This document shows, in pieces, positions 52,522 to 62,229 of a stretch of 64,000 nt of DNA. Position numbers and translations under genes: made by a program. Under the pieces are notes generated by a model. The model saw only the letters and a list, made by a program, of their open reading frames with translations, ran no database searches and was not told the origin of the DNA. The DNA is from Mucilaginibacter sp. (GTDB lineage Bacteria; Bacteroidota; Bacteroidia; Sphingobacteriales; Sphingobacteriaceae): assembly GCF_028288105.1 (NCBI RefSeq), contig NZ_JAQBOI010000058.1, positions 1 to 64,000 of the forward strand, given 5' to 3'. Position 1 is the first letter of the stretch, and every line of letters begins with the position of its first letter.

Positions 52522-53748
52522 TTATTCGTTCCTTAAAAAATAAACTATACGGCAGGCGTTACCTTTGCTGTTGACATTATGATGGTTAGCTATTTTGAGC
52601 CTTAAAACATGGCTGCCTTTATTTAAATTACCATTAAACAGCACATACCATGGTAAATGCAACATATTGCTCCAGGCTGTATAAAGGTCAATATCTTTAT
52701 ATGCACTATTATCAACTGAATAAGAAACTATACCAGCATCGGCGCCGGATACAATGCCCATACCAATAGCCGTCCCATTGAAGGGCAGGGTTATTTCGGC
52801 ACCGGGTTTATCAGCAGCTAATACAGGGATATTTACAAATCCAGGACGGGTACCTAAATTGTCTTTGGGTGCCCAGTTATTATCCAGCACCCAGTTTTTG
52901 TCATGATAAGCATTAGTTATACTATAATAACTGCCATGTTCAAAATTCGCTTTGTTCAATGGCTTGGGGATGGGTTTTACTATTAACCTGTTAACCGGCT
53001 TATCTATACATGTTTCTAACAGGTTTTTTATAGTCGCGAAGTAGAGTTCCTGCCCAAACGGAGCAGGGTGCAGGTCTTTAAAATCATGATCCCAGCTAAA
53101 CTCCTTGTTTTGTATTTTATCATAAACCTCTTTTGCCAGGTTTATAGATGGTAAATAATAATGTTGTGCTATTAATTCATGATTAGCCACCTCTGTAGGT
53201 GTCTTGCTCTTTGCATAGTCGTTGTTTTTGTCCGGATCGGCAAATGACATCAGAATAATATCCATTAAGGGATTATTGCGTTTAGCGTACCTAACTATCC
53301 CCTCCAGATCACGCACTTGCGTTAGACTGTCAGTTCCGTTTACCCTGTCATTTACAGCAGCTTCTATAAACAGCAGATCAACTTTGCCAGAATCCAGCAC
53401 ATCCTGCTTAAAGCGGAAGGCATGGGGTAAACTACCTAATGAGGGTATACCTGCTTGTATGAACCTGAACTTTGTTTTTGGGAAACGTACTTTCAAATAG
53501 TTAGAAACTTTATCGCGCCAGCCGGGGTTAAACGTGATAGAACCACCTAAAAAAGCAACTGTTGCTGATTTTTCTTTCTTAATTACAGATAGAAAATTAT
53601 TTACCCCTCCCCTTACAGTATAATAATTATTATAGGGCAGAATATTTTCTGCAGGCTGAGTAACTACCTGCGCAGTTGCAGGCAACAGAAAACATATATA
53701 AACTACAAGTGTAAATAGGTATTTTAACATAGTAATAGTGGTGGCCAA
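52522..53748 (-). CDS. SGNH/GDSL hydrolase, putative carbohydrate esterase
   Basis: VAFLGGSITFNPGWRDKV block I; FIEAAVNDR; DLHPAPFGQELY Asp-His block. Confidence 0.82.
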   Translation of the reverse strand: MATTITMLKYLFTLVVYICFLLPATAQVVTQPAENILPYNNYYTVRGGVNNFLSVIKKEKSATVAFLGGSITFNPGWRDKVSNYLKVRFPKTKFRFIQAGIPSLGSLPHAFRFKQDVLDSGKVDLLFIEAAVNDRVNGTDSLTQVRDLEGIVRYAKRNNPLMDIILMSFADPDKNNDYAKSKTPTEVANHELIAQHYYLPSINLAKEVYDKIQNKEFSWDHDFKDLHPAPFGQELYFATIKNLLETCIDKPVNRLIVKPIPKPLNKANFEHGSYYSITNAYHDKNWVLDNNWAPKDNLGTRPGFVNIPVLAADKPGAEITLPFNGTAIGMGIVSGADAGIVSYSVDNSAYKDIDLYTAWSNMLHLPWYVLFNGNLNKGSHVLRLKIANHHNVNSKGNACRIVYFLRNE

Positions 53749-53781
53749 ACGGCCATATTCAACAAATTTAAACTCTTTATA

Positions 53782-53821
53782 ATCAATAAACCATCCTTTT
53801 GCAAGGATGGTTTATTGATTA
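53782..53821. terminator. 18-bp perfect hairpin between PUL genes (terminator or attenuator)
   Basis: AATCAATAAACCATCCTT-TTGC-AAGGATGGTTTATTGATT. Confidence 0.7.
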
Positions 53822-53838
53822 TTGATTATTTGGAAGCG

Positions 53839-55068
53839 TTAGTTAAGCACATCATTCCAGAAAGTTATCTCGCTCATGTTACTGTAATTACCGTCGCCGG
53901 TGGTAACATGTTTAATTCTGACACGTATATATCTTATGGGAGGTACATCTGCATCAAAATTAACTTTCAATGCAGCCTGTCCATCATCATTTCTGGTCAC
54001 ATGTTTCAATAGCGTCCAGCCTTTTGATTGCATTTCGGCAGTCCATCCCGAATTGGTAGGTGACAGATTTGTTGCAGCATTGGTAATATCTGCAGTCCCC
54101 CATATTTCAAAATCGTCGGGGTTGTTACAACAATTACGGCCAGTTTCTTCTACACTTGTAAGCTTTTTGTACACCCGTCCCATATCAAATGTTATGGTTT
54201 GAGGCATACCTGATCCACCATCGGCATGGAAAATGTTTGGATATCCCTGGGGCCCAACAGAGCCATCCCATAATTTGCTTACACTTGTACCTGGTTCGTA
54301 AGTATTAGCATCACCTGATAATTTATTTTCTTTAAATAATGACTTAGCACACACTGCTATTCCTGTAATTTCCGGGAAAGTGCTAAAATTATCCACATAA
54401 AATGTATCTATTGCGCCTTTTACGGGTATATAGCCAGAACGGAAGCTTACAGGCTCGCCAGATTTATAATCAGTAATGGTGTAGGATATACTGTCAGGGT
54501 CTAGGTTTTTTTCAACCACTACTCCATTCCTGTTAGTGTATTTTATAATGGTTGAAACATTTAACGAAGCAGTATCGGATTGCAAAAAGTTAAGTTTAAC
54601 ATTCCCATTTTGTGTTACAGTAAAGGGATTTGCAGCATTGTATACCCTGTTAAGTAAACCGCTTTGATAAATAGGGCCATAAACTTTAACGTTGTTGATA
54701 TCTAAAGGAACAGATCTGTTACCCTTATTATCATACGAAAATATGGTGAATGAATAAATATATTCGCTAAGGCCCGGTATAACTGCAGTAATAGAATCTG
54801 CAGTACTATGGTTAGTTGAATTTACAATAAGCGAATCTGCTTTGTTATTCCAGTAAATAACATACTTGCTTATACTTGGATCGGGGCTTGGGTTCCAAAC
54901 AAGCGCAGCACGTAAGTTACCAGATTTAGAGTGTGGCTTTACAACTTTACCCGGATAGGTTATCTCTTTATCTCCCAGAAAATTTTTAAAATCTGTATCC
55001 TTTTTTTCACAGCTTAAAAAGCCAATACTAATAAGGGAGAACAGACAAATACGAAAAAGACTTTTCAT
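53839..55068 (-). CDS. DUF4998-like domain lipoprotein (PUL-associated)
   Basis: Lipobox GFLSCEKK; fibronectin-like region plus C-terminal discoidin-like segment. Confidence 0.65.
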   Translation of the reverse strand: MKSLFRICLFSLISIGFLSCEKKDTDFKNFLGDKEITYPGKVVKPHSKSGNLRAALVWNPSPDPSISKYVIYWNNKADSLIVNSTNHSTADSITAVIPGLSEYIYSFTIFSYDNKGNRSVPLDINNVKVYGPIYQSGLLNRVYNAANPFTVTQNGNVKLNFLQSDTASLNVSTIIKYTNRNGVVVEKNLDPDSISYTITDYKSGEPVSFRSGYIPVKGAIDTFYVDNFSTFPEITGIAVCAKSLFKENKLSGDANTYEPGTSVSKLWDGSVGPQGYPNIFHADGGSGMPQTITFDMGRVYKKLTSVEETGRNCCNNPDDFEIWGTADITNAATNLSPTNSGWTAEMQSKGWTLLKHVTRNDDGQAALKVNFDADVPPIRYIRVRIKHVTTGDGNYSNMSEITFWNDVLN

Positions 55069-55097
55069 AATTTCTTATTTAAATTATTGATCAAATA

Positions 55098-56342
55098 TTA
55101 TTGCGGCTTTCCAAAAACGGTTACTTCCATTAAGTGGGCAGCGTCACCTTTTCCCCAGGTATCATGCACTAACAGGCGCAGGTAATGTACCGGCGGCGCA
55201 GATGCTGATATCAGGAAGTCGACGCCTTCTTTTACAAAAGCCTCATCAGCTGCATTTGTAAAGCCCGGCGTTAAGCCCGATGGCGGGTTTGGATAACGGT
55301 AATTACCCAGGTTGATCCAGTCGCCAACCACAGTACCAACCGGTGCAGATTGTGGCAAAACAACATCAACCGGAGATGCGGCATTTGAGCCCCACCAGGT
55401 AAAGTTTTTAGGGTTACCGTGGAAAAATGCATACTCTAACGGGCGCTCGTAAATTTTAAGGCGGCTTAACTGCGCGCTTATGCCCAAGTTAAACGTACAC
55501 TGCATTGGCTTGCCTGTACCCGGGTTTGTGTGCCAGCCGTTTGAGTAACCGTCCACTTTCCCATCCCATAAGTAAGGCAGGTCCCAACCGTAGCCTATTT
55601 CGCTATCACTTGGTTGTTTGTAAACCGAGAACTTTGTTTTATCAAGTTGCGTTTCAAAAAGCGGTGTAAGATCAAGTATTGTTGTATCAGATATATTGCC
55701 GAATTTATCGGTTACGTATACACCAAATTTTCTTTCTACTGATGGGAAACCCCTTACCGAATAGTTTATGCTATCCACATTTGTATAATGCTGATCGCTT
55801 ACTTCAAGCCGCTGGGTAGAATTATCCATCGCTATCAATATCATACCTATAGGCTTTTTAAAAGGATTTAGTGCCTGTATATTAACGCCACCAAAATCTT
55901 TGGCGATAGCTACAGTTGGTTTTATCAATTTATAGTAAGGTACATCTGGGTTTACAACAACCTTAACCGGATCTGATTTCACGTTTGCCCTGCTCACCGT
56001 ATAAAGTGTTACATCATAAGGTTTATTGGTTGCAAAACCTTCTACGTTAACTGTATCTGTGTAGTAGCTCGACTTTGTTTCTCTTGAGGTTTTGTCGTTT
56101 ATTTTATACTGTGCAAGCACATACAAAATATTATCAGAGTTAGGCAAGCTATAGGTTATATACGCCCCACCATGATAGTTATCAACTTTTATATTGGTAA
56201 CTACACCCGGTTTTGTTTTATCGGTAGATATGGGTTCTGTGTTGTAACCATCGTTCTTTTTACAAGCTGATAGCAAACAAACAAAAGCTAATATCTGCAG
56301 GCTAAACAATGCCTTAGCGAAATATTTATTTATCTTTTTCAT
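55098..56342 (-). CDS. DUF4959/DUF5000-type lipoprotein (PUL-associated)
   Basis: Lipobox LLSACKKN; NIKVDNYHGGAYITYSLPNSDNILYVLAQYKIN; LWDGKVDGYSNGWHTNPGTGKPMQCTFNLG. Confidence 0.7.
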   Translation of the reverse strand: MKKINKYFAKALFSLQILAFVCLLSACKKNDGYNTEPISTDKTKPGVVTNIKVDNYHGGAYITYSLPNSDNILYVLAQYKINDKTSRETKSSYYTDTVNVEGFATNKPYDVTLYTVSRANVKSDPVKVVVNPDVPYYKLIKPTVAIAKDFGGVNIQALNPFKKPIGMILIAMDNSTQRLEVSDQHYTNVDSINYSVRGFPSVERKFGVYVTDKFGNISDTTILDLTPLFETQLDKTKFSVYKQPSDSEIGYGWDLPYLWDGKVDGYSNGWHTNPGTGKPMQCTFNLGISAQLSRLKIYERPLEYAFFHGNPKNFTWWGSNAASPVDVVLPQSAPVGTVVGDWINLGNYRYPNPPSGLTPGFTNAADEAFVKEGVDFLISASAPPVHYLRLLVHDTWGKGDAAHLMEVTVFGKPQ

Positions 56343-56381
56343 AATTCAATTTCTTTTATAAATTTCATCACACACTAATTC

Positions 56382-58292
56382 CTACCAATATGGGTTCTGC
56401 ACCAAATTGCCGTTAACAATAAGGCTGTTGTCTTTTATTGGCCATAAATAATTCCTCAGCCCAAAAATAGCTGTGAATATTGTATGCGGTTGATAATAGT
56501 TGGCCGGGTCTGATTCATAAACATTCCATCCCTGCATTGGTAAACTTAATACACTTTGCAATTCTTTCCAGCGGCGTAAATCCCAGCCGGCTTGCCCTTC
56601 AAAAACAAGTTCGAGCCTTCTTTCCTGGTGGATAATCTGGCGCAGGCCATCTTTGTTACCAACCTTACCCGGGGTTTTAGAATAATTTGTCCAAGCTTCA
56701 ACAACACCCGGCAAACCAGCTCTTGTCCTTACTTTATCAATATAAGTATAAGCTTCGGCAGATGGGCCGTTAACTTCATTTAAAGCTTCGGCATACAAGA
56801 GGTATAAACCTGCAAGGCGTATAAGAGGTAAATGGTATTGAATTGTTTGAAAGCCATCATCATATACGGATTGATAATGTGCCAGTTTTTTTGGCCAGTA
56901 ACCTGTAATATTTAATGTATTAATATCCTTAGGGCCCGCAAATGATTCGATACCACGTGCTTCTACATGGTACATATCGGTAAGGTTAAGCTTACCATTA
57001 CCATACCAAATACCACCATCAAACCCAAGGCTGGCATAAAAGCGAGGCTCACGGTTAAAATGTTCTTTTACGGTAGAGTAATTTTTAGCAATGTAGAAAC
57101 GACTGGCCTCATCACCTGTTTTAATGCTGTACCTGCCTGCATAATCAAAGGTTTTATCTTCATTTATCGGCACACCTTTATCAGAATAGAATAATTCCTG
57201 AGTTGAAAGAGGTACTGCAAACGTAGACGGGTTTGAAAAGATGTTTACTACACCCTTTTGTGTTAAACGTGGTGTAGCATAACCCTGCCATCCAAATGTT
57301 GGGTTCAGCGCCCAAATCAGTTCGGTGTTTAGGTCCCATTTTTCGGTTACTGCATTTTGCAGTGTTAAAACTGTCCTTAATGAATCTGGTAATACTGTAA
57401 TGCTTGCCGGTGGTATAAAGCTATATAATTTTAGTCCGTTTGCTTCACAAACCTCAATCGCTTCTTTACAAGCGGCGGCGGCTCTAACCCATTTTGCAGG
57501 ATCGTATGTTGCAGAAAATAGTGGTTGGCCATCTTTGTTTTTTGTGCTAACAAAGTCAGGATTACCATTAAACAATGGGCTTGCAGCAGTCATCAACACC
57601 TCGGCTTTAACTGATAAAGCTATTGTTTTGGTGATACGGCCAAGTTCCTGTGCCTGGTTATCAATAACAGGTGGCAGGTCTGGCGCGGCCTCATCTAACA
57701 ATTGTACAATGTAATTAAACGTTGAATCAATGGGAGCACGTTTAACCTTTATTTCATCTGTTGATGCTGTAATATCCAGGTTGGTTTTTATTAAAGGGAT
57801 AGGTCCGTACAAACGGGCCAGATAGAAGTGGTAATAAGCCTTTAAAAACTTAACCTCTGCTATCCACCTCTTTTTTTCTCCGAAAGAAAGATCAACAGGT
57901 TTGTCGATATTCTCCAGCATAGTATTACACCTTCTTATTGAACGGAATATAGCTTTGCCGCTATTTTCACCATCCCAATAATTAAGACCCGGATTGTTGC
58001 TGTTTTGCGTTCCTCTAAGCAAGTTAAAGCCCGTTTCATCAATGGGATGCTTGGTTAAATTGTTGGGGTAGATAATTTCTGACGAGGTGGTAAAACCTGC
58101 ATTAGTTGTAGCATCAGCAAATTGCTGTAAAGTTGCATAACAGGTAAACAGATAATTTTCTGCCTCGTTACGGTTCCTGAAAGCGTACTCTAATGTGCCG
58201 GTATTATCCGGAGCCACATCCAGGTATTTTTTACAGGATACGCCCAGTAGCAGTACTACTAACACGCATAAAAAATGAGATATTCTTTTCAT
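56382..58292 (-). CDS. RagB/SusD family nutrient uptake outer membrane protein
   Basis: SCKKYLDVAPDNTGTLEYAFRNRNEAENYLFTCYATL; LRQIIHQERRLELVFEGQAGWDLRRW. Confidence 0.95.
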   Translation of the reverse strand: MKRISHFLCVLVVLLLGVSCKKYLDVAPDNTGTLEYAFRNRNEAENYLFTCYATLQQFADATTNAGFTTSSEIIYPNNLTKHPIDETGFNLLRGTQNSNNPGLNYWDGENSGKAIFRSIRRCNTMLENIDKPVDLSFGEKKRWIAEVKFLKAYYHFYLARLYGPIPLIKTNLDITASTDEIKVKRAPIDSTFNYIVQLLDEAAPDLPPVIDNQAQELGRITKTIALSVKAEVLMTAASPLFNGNPDFVSTKNKDGQPLFSATYDPAKWVRAAAACKEAIEVCEANGLKLYSFIPPASITVLPDSLRTVLTLQNAVTEKWDLNTELIWALNPTFGWQGYATPRLTQKGVVNIFSNPSTFAVPLSTQELFYSDKGVPINEDKTFDYAGRYSIKTGDEASRFYIAKNYSTVKEHFNREPRFYASLGFDGGIWYGNGKLNLTDMYHVEARGIESFAGPKDINTLNITGYWPKKLAHYQSVYDDGFQTIQYHLPLIRLAGLYLLYAEALNEVNGPSAEAYTYIDKVRTRAGLPGVVEAWTNYSKTPGKVGNKDGLRQIIHQERRLELVFEGQAGWDLRRWKELQSVLSLPMQGWNVYESDPANYYQPHTIFTAIFGLRNYLWPIKDNSLIVNGNLVQNPYW

Positions 58293-58320
58293 ATAACTGA
58301 TATGTAAAATTGTCGTGTTA

Positions 58321-61300
58321 TTATAAGTTAATGTTAAGGCCTATGTTAAATACCTTTTGTATAGGGTAAGCAAAACCATTGCCCCCAACTTCGGGATCCC
58401 ATAATTTAAACGGACTCCAGGTATATAAATTAAGCCCATTGAAATAGATACGGCATTTGGTCATTTTCCATTTTTGGGTTAAACGGGCCGGTATGGTATA
58501 GCCTATTTCTACCGATTTTAATCGTAAAAAACTTCCGTCACGCATCCACCAGGTACTGTTTTGCCTGTTGTTTTCTATCTGGTTGCCTGTTACGCCTAAC
58601 CTTGGGTATTGTGCATACAGGTTTTGGTTATCTTCAGACCAGTGGTCGTCTGCAAATGCTTTTAACAACTGGGTGTTGCCACTTGCATAAGCACCATCAG
58701 GGCTTTGTATGAACGGGCTTGTACGGCTTGGGTCAATAAAGAAACTAACTTGTGCCTGACCCTGGAAAAATGCCGAAAGATCAAAGCCTTTATAGCCGCT
58801 TGATAGACCATATCCATAAACAATTTGTGGTACTGTTGGGTAACCTATAAAAGTAAGATCGGCGCCATCAATTTTACCATCGCCGTTTAAATCGCGGTAT
58901 TTAATATCACCACCTTTTGGCGCAACGCCATTGGTTGAAAATATTTGGCTTGGCGAGTTTAGCGCTTCGTTATCATCAACAAATAAACGCTCAGCTATGT
59001 AGCCATAGTTACGGTTGATAGATTGCCCTGTTTGGTACCGATAGGCCTCAGGATATTCTGGTTCTTCATATTTGCTGTATTTACTTGCAGCAATAGTTAA
59101 GTTACCCCTACCTTGGATCCACCCGGATTTTCCAAAGGAAGTTTTATAATCCATCTGCAGATCGATACCTTTTGATTCTGCTTCACCAAAGTTTGCACTA
59201 ACATTTGATTCTAAACCCATTGTTGTTGGGATAGAAGAACGTGTTTGCAGGATATTGGTACGGTGATATTTGTATACCTCGGCCACAATATTCAAATTCT
59301 TGAAAAGTGTAAGCTCCATACCAATGTTTAACTGTTTTGAAGTTTCCCAGGTGATATCCGAGTTAGCATAATTATTTACGGTAACCCCGTTACGCCCATA
59401 CCCATTGTCGGTACCAAAATATGCCGGGTTACCACCATTAAGGTTAACATCTGACAGGTAGAAGAAACGCTGTGAACCGATCTGGTCGTTACCTACTGTA
59501 CCGTAGCTGGCCCTCAGTTTCATGCGGGATATAACCTGGTATAGTTTATCGCCCCAGAATTTCTCATCAGATACTATCCATGAACCACCAATAGTTGGGA
59601 AGAAACCAAACCTGTGGTTGGCAGAGAAACGCTCGGTACCATTATAACCAAAGTTAAATTCTAAGAAATAGCGGCTCTTGAATGAATATGTAGCACGGCC
59701 TGCAACTGTTAAGTTACGGTACGGCAACGAGCTAAATAAATCGTTAGCGCCACCATAAAGAGTTTGTTGTTGCGTAGCGATTAATGAACTGCTGATGTTA
59801 TGGTCGCCAAGCCTTTTTGTATAGTCAACCACTCCCTGGAAAAACAAGTATGTATTAGCTTGTACAGCGTAAGGATCGCGGTTATAGATAAGATATTCAG
59901 TAGCAGCACCCGGCGTTGAATTTAACCAAGACAGAGTATACTTATTACTTGTTTTATCATACGAGCCTATGTTATAATAAAAAGGTTTATAACCCATTGA
60001 CGATTCAAAGTACGAATACCTGTTGGTGTGAAACAAACCATGGAAGTTTAACCCGCTGGTTAAAAAATCAAGGTTTTGGTTCAGCTCCAATTGTGCCGAT
60101 AAACGCGACTGTGAAAAGTTTTTATGCCCCCTTAGTAATGCTGCATAAGGGTTTACATAAGCAACCGCATTTGATGAAACGCTACCCGGTGCCGGGGCAT
60201 TACCAAATAGGATATGCTGTGTGTTTTGGTTAGCCGCATCTGCCGGATAATAAGCCGGGAACAGAACCGGGCTGGTATGCATGGCAATGTTATACAGATC
60301 TGTAGAGAAAGAAGCGTCGGATGTTAGCGGACCGTTATATTCATTAAAGGTACCTACCAACCTAACTACCAATTCTGTTGATTTGGTTATGTTTATGTTA
60401 ACATTTGAACGTAATTGATAATTACGGAAGTTTACATTGTTATTATTGTTGTTTTTAATATCCTCGCGTAATATACCATGGTCGATATTGTATGAGCCGG
60501 ATACATAATAACGGGCTACACCACCGCCGCCACTTACACTTAGGTCTGCCCTTTGTGTATTTGTGCGGTCTTTAAACAAGGTTTTCAACCAGTCTACAGC
60601 CGGGTAAACGTATTGGTTACTGCCCGGTGCGTTTGCTATAGTAGCTTCTCTGTTTAAAATATCATTAGGCGTAAAAGGCAACTTACTTAATGGGTCGCGC
60701 GTAATGGTTGCTTCATTAAACAAACGCATGTAAGTAATAGGGTCGGCCAGTTCAATGCTTTTTGCCGATTGAGAAATTGAGTTCTCTACACGTACATTAA
60801 TTACCGGTTTGCCTACTTTACCCTCTTTAGTTGTTACTAATATAACCCCGTTTGCACCCCTTGCGCCGTATAGTGCAGTAGCACTGGCATCTTTTAAAAT
60901 AGAGAAGCTTGCAATATCATCAACCTGCAAACGTGCCAGATCTGATGTAGACAGCTCCACGTTATCAATTAATATAAGCGGGTCTTTCTTGTAACCGAAA
61001 GTAGTTACCCCCCTTATAAAGAAGGATGAATTATCTAAACCCGGCTGGCCGCTTGGCTGATAAGCAATTACACCGGCTACCTGGCCCGCCAAGGCGTTGG
61101 TAAGGTTACTTGCCGGTATCTTTAAATCACTTGGGGTAATGGTTGTTACCGATCCTACAACGGCTTCCTTACGTTGCTTGCGCCCATAAGCTGTAATAAC
61201 AACATCAGCAAATTCGTTCTTTACCTCTTTTATTTGAATACTGTAAGTACGGGTATCGGCTAAAACAGTAAAAGTAGTTTCCTTGTAACCTACATAGGTA

Positions 61301-61623
61301 ACCCTAAATATAGTACCCGGCTCGGCATCAATAACAAACTTGCCGTTAACATCAGTTGCTGTACTTACGTTTTTCTTATTAGTAGCGGTAATGTTTGCAC
61401 CAACAATTTTGTTACCTGTTGTATCTGCTATAGTTCCTGTTATGGTTATTTTAGTTTGCGCATAAGTATTGGTGCTAAATATGGCACATAATATTATTAT
61501 ACAATATAATGTACCCGCAACCTTACTAAGCGCAGTTTTTGGTAACCAAAAGCTTTTTATGCGTTCGTAAAATGGTTTCATAAATTTTTTCTCATAATTG
61601 GTTTTATAGTTCTTATTATCCAT
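58321..61623 (-). CDS. SusC/RagA family TonB-linked outer membrane protein
   Basis: Carboxypeptidase-like N-domain, plug NLTNALAGQVAGVIAYQPSGQPGLDNSSFFIRGVTTFG, DASATALYGARGANGVILVTTKEGK; alternative start at 61581. Confidence 0.95.
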   Translation of the reverse strand: MDNKNYKTNYEKKFMKPFYERIKSFWLPKTALSKVAGTLYCIIILCAIFSTNTYAQTKITITGTIADTTGNKIVGANITATNKKNVSTATDVNGKFVIDAEPGTIFRVTYVGYKETTFTVLADTRTYSIQIKEVKNEFADVVITAYGRKQRKEAVVGSVTTITPSDLKIPASNLTNALAGQVAGVIAYQPSGQPGLDNSSFFIRGVTTFGYKKDPLILIDNVELSTSDLARLQVDDIASFSILKDASATALYGARGANGVILVTTKEGKVGKPVINVRVENSISQSAKSIELADPITYMRLFNEATITRDPLSKLPFTPNDILNREATIANAPGSNQYVYPAVDWLKTLFKDRTNTQRADLSVSGGGGVARYYVSGSYNIDHGILREDIKNNNNNNVNFRNYQLRSNVNINITKSTELVVRLVGTFNEYNGPLTSDASFSTDLYNIAMHTSPVLFPAYYPADAANQNTQHILFGNAPAPGSVSSNAVAYVNPYAALLRGHKNFSQSRLSAQLELNQNLDFLTSGLNFHGLFHTNRYSYFESSMGYKPFYYNIGSYDKTSNKYTLSWLNSTPGAATEYLIYNRDPYAVQANTYLFFQGVVDYTKRLGDHNISSSLIATQQQTLYGGANDLFSSLPYRNLTVAGRATYSFKSRYFLEFNFGYNGTERFSANHRFGFFPTIGGSWIVSDEKFWGDKLYQVISRMKLRASYGTVGNDQIGSQRFFYLSDVNLNGGNPAYFGTDNGYGRNGVTVNNYANSDITWETSKQLNIGMELTLFKNLNIVAEVYKYHRTNILQTRSSIPTTMGLESNVSANFGEAESKGIDLQMDYKTSFGKSGWIQGRGNLTIAASKYSKYEEPEYPEAYRYQTGQSINRNYGYIAERLFVDDNEALNSPSQIFSTNGVAPKGGDIKYRDLNGDGKIDGADLTFIGYPTVPQIVYGYGLSSGYKGFDLSAFFQGQAQVSFFIDPSRTSPFIQSPDGAYASGNTQLLKAFADDHWSEDNQNLYAQYPRLGVTGNQIENNRQNSTWWMRDGSFLRLKSVEIGYTIPARLTQKWKMTKCRIYFNGLNLYTWSPFKLWDPEVGGNGFAYPIQKVFNIGLNINL

Positions 61624-62229
61624 TAAAAAATGAGTTGTAATATTTCAGAATATTGGAGATACAGTTCTGAAATCCCATCATTAGGACAATACAATTCTGT
61701 TGCTTGATAAACTTAAGTTTTCAACGCTGTGTACAGGTTCAATTTAAAACCCTGTACGATTCGATGATTTATGCGACAGATTTAGACCCTAAATCCTATT
61801 GTGAAAAATAAACCTTTGGAAAGCGGCAGCACCAGGCATGGCGCATGCGATAAAAATGAACAAGACGTATTTCTTGCCTGATCTTCGTAAAAGTGTTTCA
61901 TAATTATAAGAATTTGGTTAATTGGTTCGATAAATTTAAATCCTTTAAAATCACTTTAAAATGGATAAACCTTTAAAGGTGATGGACTATTGTATTATTT
62001 TATTGTATTATTATAATTGGTACTACAAAGGAAACGTATCGGCATCAACAATACTTTTACGTTATTAGCCAATTATTAAGCGATATTGGAATTATTATGA
62101 AAACAAACCATATTACTGTAAATAATATCAGAAGAAAATATGCCGGCAACCATACTGGGAATCAGTAAGCTTAATGATCCGGGGGGCTTTTAAAATATAT
62201 GATTGAAATAGTTGCTTTGCAATTTCGTG

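Noticed and set aside
61787-61905. Short minus-strand reading upstream of the SusC gene (RRSGKKYVLFIFIACAMPGAAAF) resembling a leader peptide
   Set aside because: An in-frame stop lies just upstream and no start codon fits; the neighbouring frame with ATG (MKHFYEDQARN...) has no recognisable features.
62000-62030. TTGTATTATTTTATTGTATTATTAT micro-repeat near the SSS/SusC intergenic gap
   Set aside because: Simple AT-rich slippage-type repeat; no evidence of function.
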